Shown: positions 14,170-22,603 of the stretch, piece by piece
Layout: each line of letters begins with the position of its first letter
Numbering within the stretch: the first letter of the stretch is position 1
From: RUG563 sp045589355
GTDB taxonomy: Bacteria > Bacillota > Clostridia > Christensenellales > Aristaeellaceae
DNA: 22,780 bases
Direction of reading: 5' to 3'
NCBI GenBank assembly: GCA_045589355.1
Contig: JAZNOW010000030.1
Span: 1-22,780 of the forward strand
Position numbers and translations under genes: made by a program
The notes under the pieces: model-generated
Told to the model about the DNA's origin: nothing
Seen by the model: only the letters and a program-made list of their open reading frames with translations
Databases searched by the model: none

Positions 14170-15329
14170 CAGAAATCTTCCCGCAGGTAATGGTGGTTTT
14201 GAACAAAGGCCCGGTTCAGCCCCTGCAGGTTCCGGTACACCTGGCAATCCGTGCGGTTGAACAGGGTGTCTTCCACACTTGCCGCACCGCAGCAGATGAG
14301 GGAGAAGGCCTGGATGGAGAACCTGCCGTCAGGCTGGGCATCGCCTTTGGTGACACAGGTTTCGCCGCCCTGGCACTGCACGCGGAACACGCCGTTGTTT
14401 TCTGCAATCTGTGCATCCTCCACCTGAACGGCAAAGCTGGTGCCCTCCTCCCAGGGGTGCAGCTGCAGCGCCTTTTCCACGTTCACCACCCGGATCATGC
14501 CCCGGCTTTCATGGCGCACGTCCAGGTCATAGGGCTCGCCAAACAGAAGGTAGGGCTTCACATCCCCGGGCAGCCAGATTTCCGTCTTCTCCCCGGAAGG
14601 CGTCAATAGCCCCAGGAACCCGAACACGCCCCGCACCGCCCGGGCGGACAGGAACGCCCAGTCCCGCACGATGAACTTCTTTTCTTCGTTATGCACCACC
14701 GTGAAATAGGCTTCCGGCGCACCATCGTCGGCATACCACAGGTAGGTATACACATGGGTCAGGTACGGGTCCTTTTTCAGGGCGTTCCATTCCCATTCCC
14801 TGCGGCGGCAGGCAAAATTGCGGTTCACGATAAAGGCGTTATAGATATTCTTGATCACCGTATCGTCTTCCCCGGGCATGAACTGCCGCACCTTGCCCGT
14901 GCAGGGGAACTGGCGCATTTCCGCCGTGTCCACCTTCAGCCGGTTCATCACCTGGCCGTTCTCAAAGCCGAACTTGCGGTAAAAAGGATGGGAAAAAGGA
15001 TACAGGGAGGCGATCACGTCGCCCCGCTTGTAGCTGTCCTGCAAAATCAGCGTCAGCAGATGCCGGATGTGCCCCTCCCGCCGGTATTCCGGCAAGGTGG
15101 CCACACCGCCCACCCCCAGCATGCCCACGTCATGGCCAAAGAAAATGCTGGTATACGCATTGGCCACAGTGCAGCTGGTCATGGTTTCCCCTTCAAAGGC
15201 GCCGTACACATTGTGGTGACGGGTGCCGGAATCATTCTCCGGATACTTGTCCCAATCAAAGCGGAAGGCAATATTCATGATTTTCTCGGCCGCAACAAAT
15301 TCTTCGGCACGGATGGGGCGGCAGATCAT
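14169..15329 (-). CDS. Eis-like GNAT family N-acetyltransferase
   Basis: The 386-residue product has the three-part Eis layout: an N-terminal GNAT domain, a second GNAT-like domain, and a C-terminal sterol-carrier-like domain (about 285-386). The acetyl-CoA loop is GGVATLPEYRREGHIRHLL (74-92), and SLYPFSHPFYRKFGFE (108-123) is the usual partner motif. Mycobacterial Eis acetylates aminoglycosides and proteins; homologues in Clostridia are mostly of unknown substrate, and the C-terminal carboxylate cannot be judged by eye. The ATG follows AAGGAGG, and a near-consensus promoter lies about 35 nt upstream. It is the first gene of a two-gene unit with birA. Confidence 0.88.
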   Translation of the reverse strand: MICRPIRAEEFVAAEKIMNIAFRFDWDKYPENDSGTRHHNVYGAFEGETMTSCTVANAYTSIFFGHDVGMLGVGGVATLPEYRREGHIRHLLTLILQDSYKRGDVIASLYPFSHPFYRKFGFENGQVMNRLKVDTAEMRQFPCTGKVRQFMPGEDDTVIKNIYNAFIVNRNFACRRREWEWNALKKDPYLTHVYTYLWYADDGAPEAYFTVVHNEEKKFIVRDWAFLSARAVRGVFGFLGLLTPSGEKTEIWLPGDVKPYLLFGEPYDLDVRHESRGMIRVVNVEKALQLHPWEEGTSFAVQVEDAQIAENNGVFRVQCQGGETCVTKGDAQPDGRFSIQAFSLICCGAASVEDTLFNRTDCQVYRNLQGLNRAFVQNHHYLREDF

Positions 15330-15362
15330 GGCGTCTGTCCTCCTTCGTTTTTCTCTTTCCTT

Positions 15363-15391
15363 ATTATAGCAGACTCTTTATCCCCGTTCAA
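15363..15391 (-). promoter_or_regulatory. Promoter of the Eis-like/birA unit
   Basis: On the minus strand, TTGAAC (15386-15391) and a perfect TATAAT (15363-15368) are separated by 17 nt. It sits just downstream of the terminator at 15423-15456, so the unit is insulated from copA read-through. Confidence 0.85.
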
Positions 15392-15422
15392 TGGCCCGGA
15401 AAAGAAAAAGCGGCCGGAACAG

Positions 15423-15456
15423 AAAAGACCCGAGATTTCAACCCCGGGCCTTTTTG
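15423..15456 (-). terminator. Terminator between repeat copy 3 and the Eis-like gene
   Basis: In minus-strand RNA, AAGGCCCG and CGGGTCTT pair over 8 bp (one G-U) around a loop of about 12 nt, followed by TTTCTG. On the plus strand the same hairpin has one A-C mismatch and then TTTTT. It is not part of the repeat family. Confidence 0.75.
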
Positions 15457-15654
15457 CGATGATGCGGTTCGATAAACAAGCTTCCTTCCGCATGAGAATC
15501 GGGAAAACAGAAAGGGGACTCCGCGCCCCCTTCACCCCACAGCAGGGGCATTGCCCCTGCACCCAATCCGCGAAGTGGTTGTATGGGCAAACAAACTGTT
15601 TCCGCGTGAAGCTTGAGGAACGGAAATATAAACCCACGGGCGCAATGAAAAACG

Positions 15655-15698
15655 AAAAAAGAGCGAGGAGAGAACACTCGCTTTCTCCTGCGGCCTTT
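15655..15698. terminator. Degraded terminator-like hairpin in repeat copy 3
   Basis: It occupies the position of the terminator module (GCAATGAAAA before, CGGCCTTTTTG after) but the stem is imperfect: AGGAGA pairs with TCTCCT and the rest is mismatched. It keeps the A-run and T-run. Confidence 0.4.
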
Positions 15699-15973
15699 TT
15701 GTTGCTTGCAGAAAGGTGAAGCAGGGGGCTCCTCGGCAGGGGCATCGCCCCTGCACCCAGTACGCGATAACGCGCAACTTATCCATAAAACCTGTTTCTG
15801 CGCGCTGCTTGAAGGAACGACGAAGCAGGGGACTACTCGTCCCCCGTACCCCTTACGGCAGGGCGATCCGCCCTGCACCCTTCCTGCGACTAAACAGGAT
15901 GCAACAAAAACCCGTTGTTTCCGCATGACGCTTGAGAAAACCAAGCGTTTCGGCCACGGGCGCAATGAAAACG

Positions 15974-16018
15974 AAAAAAGAGCGGCTGAGAGAATTCGTT
16001 CTCTCACCGCTTCTTTTT
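15974..16018. terminator. Terminator-like hairpin in repeat copy 3
   Basis: AGCGG (15981-15985) pairs with CCGCT (16007-16011), and GAGAGAA (15988-15994) with TTCTCTC (15999-16005) around a TTCG loop. The stem is flanked by AAAAAAG and TTCTTTTT. The stem sequence differs from that in copies 1 and 2 but the fold is kept. Confidence 0.7.
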
Positions 16019-16080
16019 ATCGTTTTCCCCGGATGCCTGGGCATCCGGTCGGCGGTGGAACACCGCCCAGCCCGGTGGCT

Positions 16081-16166
16081 GTGCCACACCCTATTCGCAA
16101 TGTGACGGTCTTTTCTCGCAAACGCGTCTGTGCGTGTACGGAAGTGCCACACCCTATTCGCAATGT
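16081..16166 (+). repeat. 23-bp perfect direct repeat inside copy 3
   Basis: The same 23-nt sequence, beginning GTGCCACACCCTATTCGC, occurs at 16081-16103 and 16144-16166, a 63-bp period. In copy 1 the two equivalent sites (near 188 and 250) are diverged, which suggests local gene conversion in copy 3. Confidence 0.9.
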
Positions 16167-16230
16167 TTCCATCTTCTTATTAGCCCCAGCGGGAAATTGC
16201 TTGTTCGACAATTCCACTACATCCGCTGCC

Positions 16231-16253
16231 GGGTCCAGGGGCAATGCCCCTGG
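16231..16253 (+). repeat. GGGT hairpin next to the copA stop codon
   Basis: GGGT followed by CCAGGGGCA-A-TGCCCCTGG (16235-16253), identical to the hairpins at 410-428 and 7586-7604. It ends 10 nt before the copA stop (TTA at 16264-16266). Confidence 0.88.
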
Positions 16254-16263
16254 CAGCGGGGAA

Positions 16264-18741
16264 TTACTCGTCTTTCTCCACAGACAAAACCGGGTATTCT
16301 TCCTTTTCCACGGCGGCAATGAGCAGTTCATCCGCCACGTCAAAATGCAGTTCAATTTCCGCAATGCCCGTTTCATGGTTGGCCGTGGCTTCCCGCACGC
16401 CGGGCACGCCCTCCAGCGCCTTCTTTACGGTGGCCTCGCAATGGCCGCACATCATGCCCTCCAGGCGCATCACCCTGCGGATGGCCGGGGCCGGGGCGGG
16501 CATCTTTTGCTTTTTGTCACGGCCGGCATCGTGGATGCGCACAAAGTTCAGCCGCAGGGCATTGCTCACCACAAAAAAGCTGGAAAGGCTCATGGCCGCG
16601 GCACCGTACATGGGGTTCATTTCCCAGCCCAGCAAGCCGATGAACGCGCCGGCCGCCAGGGGAATGCCGATCACATTGTAAAAGAACGCCCAGAACAGGT
16701 TCTGCTTGATATTCTTCAGCACCTGCCGGCTCAGCCGGATGGCGGCGGGCACGTCGGTCAGCCGGCTCTTCATCAGCACCACGTCGGCGGCGTCCAGCGC
16801 CACGTCGGTTCCGGCGCCGATGGCAATGCCCATGTCGGCGGCGGTCAGGGCCGGGGCGTCGTTCACGCCATCTCCCACCATGATCACCTTGCCCTGCCGC
16901 TTCAGCGCGCGCACGGCTTTTTCCTTGCCCTGGGGCAGTACGCCGGCGATCACTTCGTCCACGCCCGCTTCCTTGCCCACGGCCCGGGCGGTCAGCTCGT
17001 TATCGCCGGTGAGCATCACCACTTTCAGCCCCATGCCCTGCATTTCCCGCACGGCCCGGGCGCTGTCTTCCTTCAGGGTATCGGCCACGGCGATCACCCC
17101 AAGCAAAGCCTTTCCCTTGCCGAAGAACAGAGGCGTTTTGCCCTGGGCAGCCAGGTCATTGGCCTGCTTTTTCACAGCGGGGGATACCTTCACCTGCTGT
17201 TCCATAAAAGCCATTTTGCCGCCAAAGAGGGGTTCGCCCTTCAGCTGCGCCATCAGGCCGTTGCCGGGCAGGGCGGTGAACTGATCCGTTTCCGGAAAGG
17301 CAATCTGCCTCCTTTCCGCTTCTGCCATGATGGCCCGGGCCAGGGGATGCTCGCTTTTCTTTTCCAGCGCCGCCGCCAGGGAAAGCAGGCTTTCCTCGCT
17401 TTCGCCGTTCATGGGCAGAACGTCCGTCACCACCGGGGCGCCGCCGGTGAGGGTGCCCGTCTTATCCAGTACCACAATGTGGCTTTTGCCCGTTTCCTCC
17501 AAAGAAACGGCGGTTTTGAACAGAATACCGTTCCTGGCGCCCACGCCGCTGCCCACCATGATGGCAACGGGGGTGGCCAGGCCCAGCGCACAGGGGCAGC
17601 TGATCACCAATACCGAAATGCCCCGGGCCAGCGCAAAGCCGATTTCCTTGCCCAGCCCCAGCCACACCGCAACGGTGATCAGCGCAATGCCGATCACCAC
17701 CGGCACAAAAATGCCGCTCACTTGATCGGCAATCTTGGCAATGGGCGCTTTGGTGGCGGCCGCCCCCTCCACCATGCGGATGATGCCGGCCAGGGTGGTA
17801 TCCTGGCCCACCTTTTCCGCCCGGAAGAGGATGTACCCTTCCTGGTTCATGGTGCCGGCGGATACATGGCTGCCTTCTTCCTTGTCCACGGGAATGCTTT
17901 CCCCGGTCAGGGCCGCTTCGTTCACCGCCGTGTGGCCTTTGGTGATCACGCCGTCCACGGGAATCTGTTCCCCCGGGCGCACGGAAAGGATATCCCCCGG
18001 CTGCACCTGGGCAATGGGCACCTGCTTTTCTTCGCCGTCTGCAAACAAGGTGGCCGTCTGGGGGGCCAGCTTCATCAGGCTCTGCAGGGCGGAGGTGGTT
18101 TTGCCCTTGGACCGGGCCTCCAGCATTTTGCCCACGGTGATGAGGGTGAGGATCATGGCGGCAGATTCAAAATACAGCCCGTGGATCCCCTCCGCTGCCG
18201 TTTCCGGCTTCAGCAGCATGCCGAACAGAACAGCGGTGGAATACCCGAACGCTGCTCCGCTGCCCATGGCAACCAGGGTGTCCATATTGGGTGCCCGGTT
18301 CAAAAGCCCCTGAAAGCCGCTGATGAAAAACTTCTGGTTGATCACCATCACAACGGCGGCCAGCATTAGCTGCAAAAGGGCAGGGACCGCCGGCTGCTGA
18401 TGGAACGCCTCCGGCAGGGGCAGGCCCAGCATATGGCCCATGGAAACATACATCAGAAGCACCAGAAACCCAAGGCTCCACAACAGCCTTTTTTTCATTT
18501 TCGGCGTTTCTTTATCTTCCAGTTCCTTTTCCCCGGGCACCGCAGCCCCCTTCACATTGGCGTCATACCCCGCCTTTTTCACGGCTTCGATGATGTCCTT
18601 TTCGCTGCCGCCTTCCACGCCCATGGAGTTGGTCAGCAGGCTCACCGCGCAGCTTTCCACCCCCGGCACGGCGCCTACCGCCTTTTCCACCCGGGCGCTG
18701 CAGGCGGCGCAATGCATACCCCGCACGTCAAACTGTTTCAT
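16264..18741 (-). CDS. copA: Copper-exporting P1B-type ATPase with N- and C-terminal metal-binding domains
   Basis: The product is a membrane pump that exports Cu(I) with ATP. It is 825 residues from the ATG at 18739-18741 (GGAGG 8 nt upstream). In order it has an N-terminal HMA domain with GMHCAAC (Cys11, Cys14), membrane helices from about 86, the actuator motif TGES (279-282), the transmembrane CPC (382-384), the phosphorylated Asp426 in DKTGT, the HP motif (465-466) and GDGVNDAP (623-630). Late membrane motifs YN (688-689) and MSLSS (717-721) mark Cu(I) specificity. A second HMA domain at the C-terminus has MCGHC (Cys765, Cys768), a less usual position. It is a single-gene unit; no CopZ or CsoR/CopY gene is adjacent. 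Confidence 0.95.
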   Translation of the reverse strand: MKQFDVRGMHCAACSARVEKAVGAVPGVESCAVSLLTNSMGVEGGSEKDIIEAVKKAGYDANVKGAAVPGEKELEDKETPKMKKRLLWSLGFLVLLMYVSMGHMLGLPLPEAFHQQPAVPALLQLMLAAVVMVINQKFFISGFQGLLNRAPNMDTLVAMGSGAAFGYSTAVLFGMLLKPETAAEGIHGLYFESAAMILTLITVGKMLEARSKGKTTSALQSLMKLAPQTATLFADGEEKQVPIAQVQPGDILSVRPGEQIPVDGVITKGHTAVNEAALTGESIPVDKEEGSHVSAGTMNQEGYILFRAEKVGQDTTLAGIIRMVEGAAATKAPIAKIADQVSGIFVPVVIGIALITVAVWLGLGKEIGFALARGISVLVISCPCALGLATPVAIMVGSGVGARNGILFKTAVSLEETGKSHIVVLDKTGTLTGGAPVVTDVLPMNGESEESLLSLAAALEKKSEHPLARAIMAEAERRQIAFPETDQFTALPGNGLMAQLKGEPLFGGKMAFMEQQVKVSPAVKKQANDLAAQGKTPLFFGKGKALLGVIAVADTLKEDSARAVREMQGMGLKVVMLTGDNELTARAVGKEAGVDEVIAGVLPQGKEKAVRALKRQGKVIMVGDGVNDAPALTAADMGIAIGAGTDVALDAADVVLMKSRLTDVPAAIRLSRQVLKNIKQNLFWAFFYNVIGIPLAAGAFIGLLGWEMNPMYGAAAMSLSSFFVVSNALRLNFVRIHDAGRDKKQKMPAPAPAIRRVMRLEGMMCGHCEATVKKALEGVPGVREATANHETGIAEIELHFDVADELLIAAVEKEEYPVLSVEKDE

Positions 18742-18779
18742 ATCATAAACCTCCGGAAAGAACCGCAATTCACAAGCCC

Positions 18780-18808
18780 ATCTTATCAGCATGCAAAACC
18801 GGTGTCAA
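18780..18808 (-). promoter_or_regulatory. Promoter of copA
   Basis: On the minus strand, TTGACA (18803-18808) and TAAGAT (18780-18785) are separated by 17 nt. The start would be about 32 nt before the copA ATG. No clear CopY, CsoR or CueR operator was seen. Confidence 0.78.
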
Positions 18809-18874
18809 TCAATTTTGAAAAATAAATTAGTCGTGTTTAACCTGGCAAAATCTCTTCCCTTCCTCCCTTCCCTG

Positions 18875-18883
18875 TGCTACAAT
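18875..18883 (+). promoter_or_regulatory. Extended -10 promoter of the GH8 operon
   Basis: TGC-TACAAT (18875-18883) matches the extended -10 pattern; the -35 region is pyrimidine-rich and poor. The predicted start is about 33 nt before the ATG at 18923. Confidence 0.6.
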
Positions 18884-18922
18884 GAACCCAGCTTTATCAC
18901 ATACGAAGGGAAGGTATATTCC

Positions 18923-20035
18923 ATGGCTGAATACAAAAATCTGTTTTCCCTCATCGGCAAAAGCGACGAAGAAGTAAAGCAGCGGCTGCAGCAGCTGTTT
19001 GATACCATTTTCTTTGACGAAGAGGAGCGCTATTATTTCGATACCCCCTGCGGTAAAATGGGCTATATGCTGGACACCGGCAACATCGACGCCCGCACCG
19101 AGGGCATGAGCTACGGCATGATGATGGCGGTGCAGATGAACCGCAAGGACATCTTTGATAAGCTATGGCTGTTCTCCGTGGAAAACATGCTGCAAAAAAG
19201 CGGCGTGTACGAAGGCTATTTTGCCTGGAGCGTCAACCGGGACGGCAGCCACCGCGCCGAAGGCCCGGCCCCGGACGGGGAAGAGTATTTCGCCATGGCG
19301 CTGTTCTTTGCGTCCAACCGCTGGGGCGACGGCGAAGCGCCCTTTGATTACAGCGTGCAGGCCCGGGAGATCCTGCGCCACTGCGTGCATCAGGACCAGC
19401 TTGTCCCCGGCGGAAACCCCATGTGGAACCGGGAAAACCATTTCATCAAATTCATCCCCGAATCCCCCTATTCCGATCCGTCCTACCACCTGCCCCATTT
19501 TTATCAGCTGTTTGCCCGCTACGCCAACGAAGAAGACCGGCCCTTCTGGGCAGAAGCCGCCCGGGCCAGCCGCCGCTACATTGCCCTTTCCGCCCATCCC
19601 CAAACGGGCATGAGCCCCGAATACGCCGAATACGACGGCACGCCCCGGCACATGTTCAAAAAAACCATGGATTATTATTCCGATGCCTACCGGGTGGTGA
19701 TGAACATCGCCCTGGATCATCTGTGGATGGGCGAAACGGAAGAGATGGACAAGATTGCCGAAAACCTGCAAAAATTCTTCTATGAAAACACGGTCTTTGG
19801 CGTATACGGCAGCTACATGCTGGACGGCACCCCCCATCCCGAGCCCGCCATGCACCCCGTGGCCATCACCGCCACCCTGGCTGCCGGCTCCATTGCCTCC
19901 GACGGCCCCTACAAAACGGAATGGCTGCAGCGGCTGTGGGATACACCCCTGCGCAAGGGCGTGCGCCGCTATTACGACAACTGCCTGTATTTCTTCTCCT
20001 TCCTGATGCTGGCGGGAGAATACAAAATGTATTAA
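18923..20035 (+). CDS. GH8 reducing-end xylose-releasing exo-oligoxylanase
   Basis: This enzyme removes xylose from the reducing end of xylo-oligosaccharides (EC 3.2.1.156). The product is 370 residues from the ATG at 18923, preceded by GAAGGGAAGG. There is no signal peptide, which fits the intracellular enzyme of Bacillus halodurans (about 388 residues). The GH8 signature DTGNIDARTEGMSYGMMMAV (51-70) contains the likely general acid Glu60. YYSDAYR (251-257) contains the likely general base Asp254, at the spacing known for this enzyme. It is the first gene of an operon with an EamA transporter (14 nt on) and an amidohydrolase. Xylose released here would reach the xylulokinase at 5068-6588 after isomerisation. 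Confidence 0.9.
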   Translation: MAEYKNLFSLIGKSDEEVKQRLQQLFDTIFFDEEERYYFDTPCGKMGYMLDTGNIDARTEGMSYGMMMAVQMNRKDIFDKLWLFSVENMLQKSGVYEGYFAWSVNRDGSHRAEGPAPDGEEYFAMALFFASNRWGDGEAPFDYSVQAREILRHCVHQDQLVPGGNPMWNRENHFIKFIPESPYSDPSYHLPHFYQLFARYANEEDRPFWAEAARASRRYIALSAHPQTGMSPEYAEYDGTPRHMFKKTMDYYSDAYRVVMNIALDHLWMGETEEMDKIAENLQKFFYENTVFGVYGSYMLDGTPHPEPAMHPVAITATLAAGSIASDGPYKTEWLQRLWDTPLRKGVRRYYDNCLYFFSFLMLAGEYKMY

Positions 20036-20049
20036 GGAAGCTTTTCTCC

Positions 20050-20967
20050 ATGCAAGCAACACATAAAAAAACCACCCTCCCGGCCACCCTGGCCGCTTTG
20101 CTTGGCAACAGCATTTTCGGCTTCAGTTTCATGTTTTCCCGCATGGCCCTGGAAAGCGCCACCCCCTTTGTGATGCTGATGTACCGGTTTTGCCTGGCCT
20201 TTTTGTGCCTGAACGGGGTGGCGCTGTGGGCAAAAATGAAAAAGAAGGAAGGGTGGCTGCGTTTTTCCATCCCGTGGAAAAAATCCGCGCCCCTGTTCCT
20301 GCTGGGGCTGGTGCAGCCGGTTCTGTACTTTCTGGCGGAAAGCTACGGCATCCGCATGACCAACGCCACCGTTTCCGGCGTGATCATCGCCCTCATCCCC
20401 ATCGCCGCACTGGCAGGGGGCGCCCTGTTCATGCAGGAAAAGCCTTCCCGCATGCAGGTGTTTTATTCCCTGGTGTGCATCCTGGGCGTCATCGTGATGA
20501 CGCTGCAGCAAAGCGCCTCCGGGAACGTGCATCCCCTGGGCATCCTGCTGCTTCTTGGCGCTGTGGTAACGGGCGCCGCCTACAACATGATGAGCCGCAG
20601 CATCAGCCGCACCTTTTCCGCCCTGGAGAGAACCTATGTGATGATGCTGATGGGCGCCATCGTGTTCGGAGCGCTGGCCGTTTTTGAATGCAGGGGAGAC
20701 GCCGCCCTGCTGCTGGCTCCGGCGCAAAACGGGCGCTTTCTGCTGAGCATGGTGTATCTTTCCCTCTTTTCCTCCATTCTGGCCTTTCTGTGCCTGAATT
20801 ATGCCGCCACGCTGCTGCCCGTGCGCAAAACCACCGCCTTTTGCAACATGACCACCGTGCTTTCCGTTTTTGCCGGGGCGGTGTTCCTGGGAGACAGCGT
20901 CAGCCCCGTTTCCATTGCCGCCGCCGTGGTGATCATTTTCGGCGTGTTCGGCGTGCAGAAAACCTGA
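20050..20967 (+). CDS. EamA/DMT-family transporter
   Basis: The 305-residue membrane protein has about ten hydrophobic helices in two EamA repeats, an early NSIFGFSFMFSRMAL motif and the C-terminal SILAFLCLNYA segment typical of the drug/metabolite transporter superfamily. Family members move small metabolites, often outward; the substrate is not predictable. The ATG at 20050 has AAGGAAG upstream, 14 nt after the GH8 stop, and the next gene starts 15 nt after its own stop, so the three are probably one transcript. Confidence 0.9.
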   Translation: MQATHKKTTLPATLAALLGNSIFGFSFMFSRMALESATPFVMLMYRFCLAFLCLNGVALWAKMKKKEGWLRFSIPWKKSAPLFLLGLVQPVLYFLAESYGIRMTNATVSGVIIALIPIAALAGGALFMQEKPSRMQVFYSLVCILGVIVMTLQQSASGNVHPLGILLLLGAVVTGAAYNMMSRSISRTFSALERTYVMMLMGAIVFGALAVFECRGDAALLLAPAQNGRFLLSMVYLSLFSSILAFLCLNYAATLLPVRKTTAFCNMTTVLSVFAGAVFLGDSVSPVSIAAAVVIIFGVFGVQKT

Positions 20968-20982
20968 AAGGAAAAAAGCTCC

Positions 20983-22599
20983 ATGAAAACCTTGTACTAT
21001 AACGGAAATGTATACTGCGGCGAAGAAAATTTCCAGCAGGCGTTCCTGGTGGAAGAGGGGCGCATCACCCATGTAGGGACCGACGAAGCGCTGCTTTCCA
21101 TGCCCCATGACCAGGCAGAAAACATGCAGGGCGCTTTTCTTTGCCCCGGCTTCAACGATTCCCACATGCACCTGTTGAACCTGGGCAACACCATGGCCAT
21201 GTGCCCCCTGGCCGAAGCAGACAGCCTGGCAGACCTTATCCGCCGCCTGTCCTTTTTCCTTGAGCAAAAGGCCCTGCCCGCCGGCAAATGGCTGCTGGGC
21301 CGGGGCTGGAATCAGGATCATTTTTCCCCCGCTTCCGGCATGCCCACCCGTTTCGATCTGGATCAGGTGAGCACCATGCACCCCATCTGCATCGTGCGCT
21401 GCTGCGGCCACGCCTTGAGCGTCAACAGCCGGGCGCTGGAAGTGCTGGGTATTACGGAATCCACCGCCTGTCCCCCCGGCGGCACCCTCTGCAAAGACGA
21501 AACCGGCCGGCTGAACGGCATTTTTCTGGACGCCGCCATGCCGCTGGTGCAGGGAAGGCTGCCCGCCCCCACCGTTTTGGATATGAAAGATATGCTGCTT
21601 TCCGCCATGAAAAAGCTGAACAGCGTGGGCGTCACCTCCTGCCACACGGACGACCTGATCACCTTCGAAAACGTGCCCTGGCAGCAGGTCATTCAGGCCT
21701 ACCGGGAGCTGGAAGCGGAAGGCCGCCTTACCGTCCGCGTTTATCAGCAAAGCCAGTTCACCACGCCCCATGGCCTGCAGGCCTTTCTGGACAATGGCTG
21801 CAACACCGGCGTGGGCAGCGCGTTTTTCAAGATCGGCCCCCTGAAAATGCTGGGGGATGGGTCGCTGGGCGCCCGCACCGCTTTCCTCCGGGACGGCTAT
21901 GCCGATGCGCCCGATGAACACGGCCTGGCCCTGTTCACCCAGGACGAAATGGACGCCATGATCAGTTTGGCCCGGAAAAACGGCATGCAGTGCGCCGTGC
22001 ACGTCATCGGCGACGGCATTCTGGACCGGGTGCTCCTTGCCTACGAAAAGGCCTTCGCCCGCTATCCTGCTGCGGATCACCGCTGCGGCATCATCCATGT
22101 GCAGTTGACCCGGCCGGATCAGCTGGAAAAAATCCGCGCCCTGAACCTGCACGCCTATGTGCAATCCGTTTTTCTGGATTACGATAGCCACATCGTTCAC
22201 GCCCGGGCCGGCGAAACCCTTGCAGCCTCCAGCTACGCCTTCCGCACCCTGCAAAAAACCGGCGTTTCCCTCTCCAACGGCACCGATTGCCCCGTGGAAG
22301 AGCCCAACCCCATGCGGGGCATCCAGTGCGCCGTTACCCGCCAGCCGCTGGATCAGTCCCTGCCGCCCTATCGTCCCGAGGAAAAAATGTCCCTTTCCCA
22401 GGCCCTCCACAGCTACACCCGGGCCGGCGCATACGCCTCCTTCGAAGAGCACTTCAAGGGAAACATCGCCCCCGGTATGGCGGCGGATTTTGTGGCGCTT
22501 TCCCACAACCCCTTCCTTGTGCCCCCTCACGCCCTTTCCTCCATTACCGTGAAGGCCACCTGGGTAAACGGAAAGAACGTATTCCGGGCGGCAGAGTAA
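20983..22599 (+). CDS. YtcJ-like metal-dependent amidohydrolase
   Basis: The 538-residue product belongs to the amidohydrolase_3 family (PF07969). Metal-site residues are visible in order: His61 and His63 (PGFNDSHMH), Lys288 in LKMLGDGSLGART as the probable carbamylated lysine, His340 (AVHVIGDG), His372 (IIHVQLT) and Asp435 (SNGTDCP). The last residues form the small beta-sandwich (APGMAADFVAL). Family substrates include N-substituted amino acids and formamides, but most members, this one included, cannot be assigned. There is no signal peptide. AAGGAAAAAA precedes the ATG. It is the third gene of the GH8 operon. A repeat array starts 5 nt after its stop. Confidence 0.92.
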   Translation: MKTLYYNGNVYCGEENFQQAFLVEEGRITHVGTDEALLSMPHDQAENMQGAFLCPGFNDSHMHLLNLGNTMAMCPLAEADSLADLIRRLSFFLEQKALPAGKWLLGRGWNQDHFSPASGMPTRFDLDQVSTMHPICIVRCCGHALSVNSRALEVLGITESTACPPGGTLCKDETGRLNGIFLDAAMPLVQGRLPAPTVLDMKDMLLSAMKKLNSVGVTSCHTDDLITFENVPWQQVIQAYRELEAEGRLTVRVYQQSQFTTPHGLQAFLDNGCNTGVGSAFFKIGPLKMLGDGSLGARTAFLRDGYADAPDEHGLALFTQDEMDAMISLARKNGMQCAVHVIGDGILDRVLLAYEKAFARYPAADHRCGIIHVQLTRPDQLEKIRALNLHAYVQSVFLDYDSHIVHARAGETLAASSYAFRTLQKTGVSLSNGTDCPVEEPNPMRGIQCAVTRQPLDQSLPPYRPEEKMSLSQALHSYTRAGAYASFEEHFKGNIAPGMAADFVALSHNPFLVPPHALSSITVKATWVNGKNVFRAAE

Positions 22600-22603
22600 C
22601 GGG

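Larger units (their letters stand above)
15465..16253 (-). repeat. Mosaic hairpin repeat array, copy 3
   Basis: This fills the gap downstream of copA. In plus-strand order it holds minus-oriented hairpins at 15512-15538 (GGGGGC/GTCCCC type), 15542-15564 (GCAGGGGCA-T-TGCCCCTGC, ACCC), 15736-15758, about 15823-15850 (GGGGAC/GTCCCC type, ACCC) and 15858-15880 (GCAGGGCG-ATC-CGCCCTGC, ACCC). A terminator-like stem follows (15981-16011), then CCGGATGC/GCATCCGG and GGCGGTG-GAA-CACCGCC stems, and finally the plus-oriented GGGT hairpin at 16231-16253. The right third matches copy 1 in order and orientation. The array ends 10 nt from the copA stop. No credible gene is present. Confidence 0.87.

Noticed and set aside
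15706..18369. Very long plus-strand open frame (887 codons) opposite copA
   Set aside because: It is antisense to a fully motif-supported P-type ATPase, is rich in His/Gly/Gln with no domain, and begins inside the repeat array. It is a GC-driven shadow.
18742..18922. Copper-responsive operator (CsoR, CopY or CueR type) before copA
   Set aside because: None of the known consensus palindromes (TACANNTGTA, GGGTAT-type, long CueR dyad) could be found.
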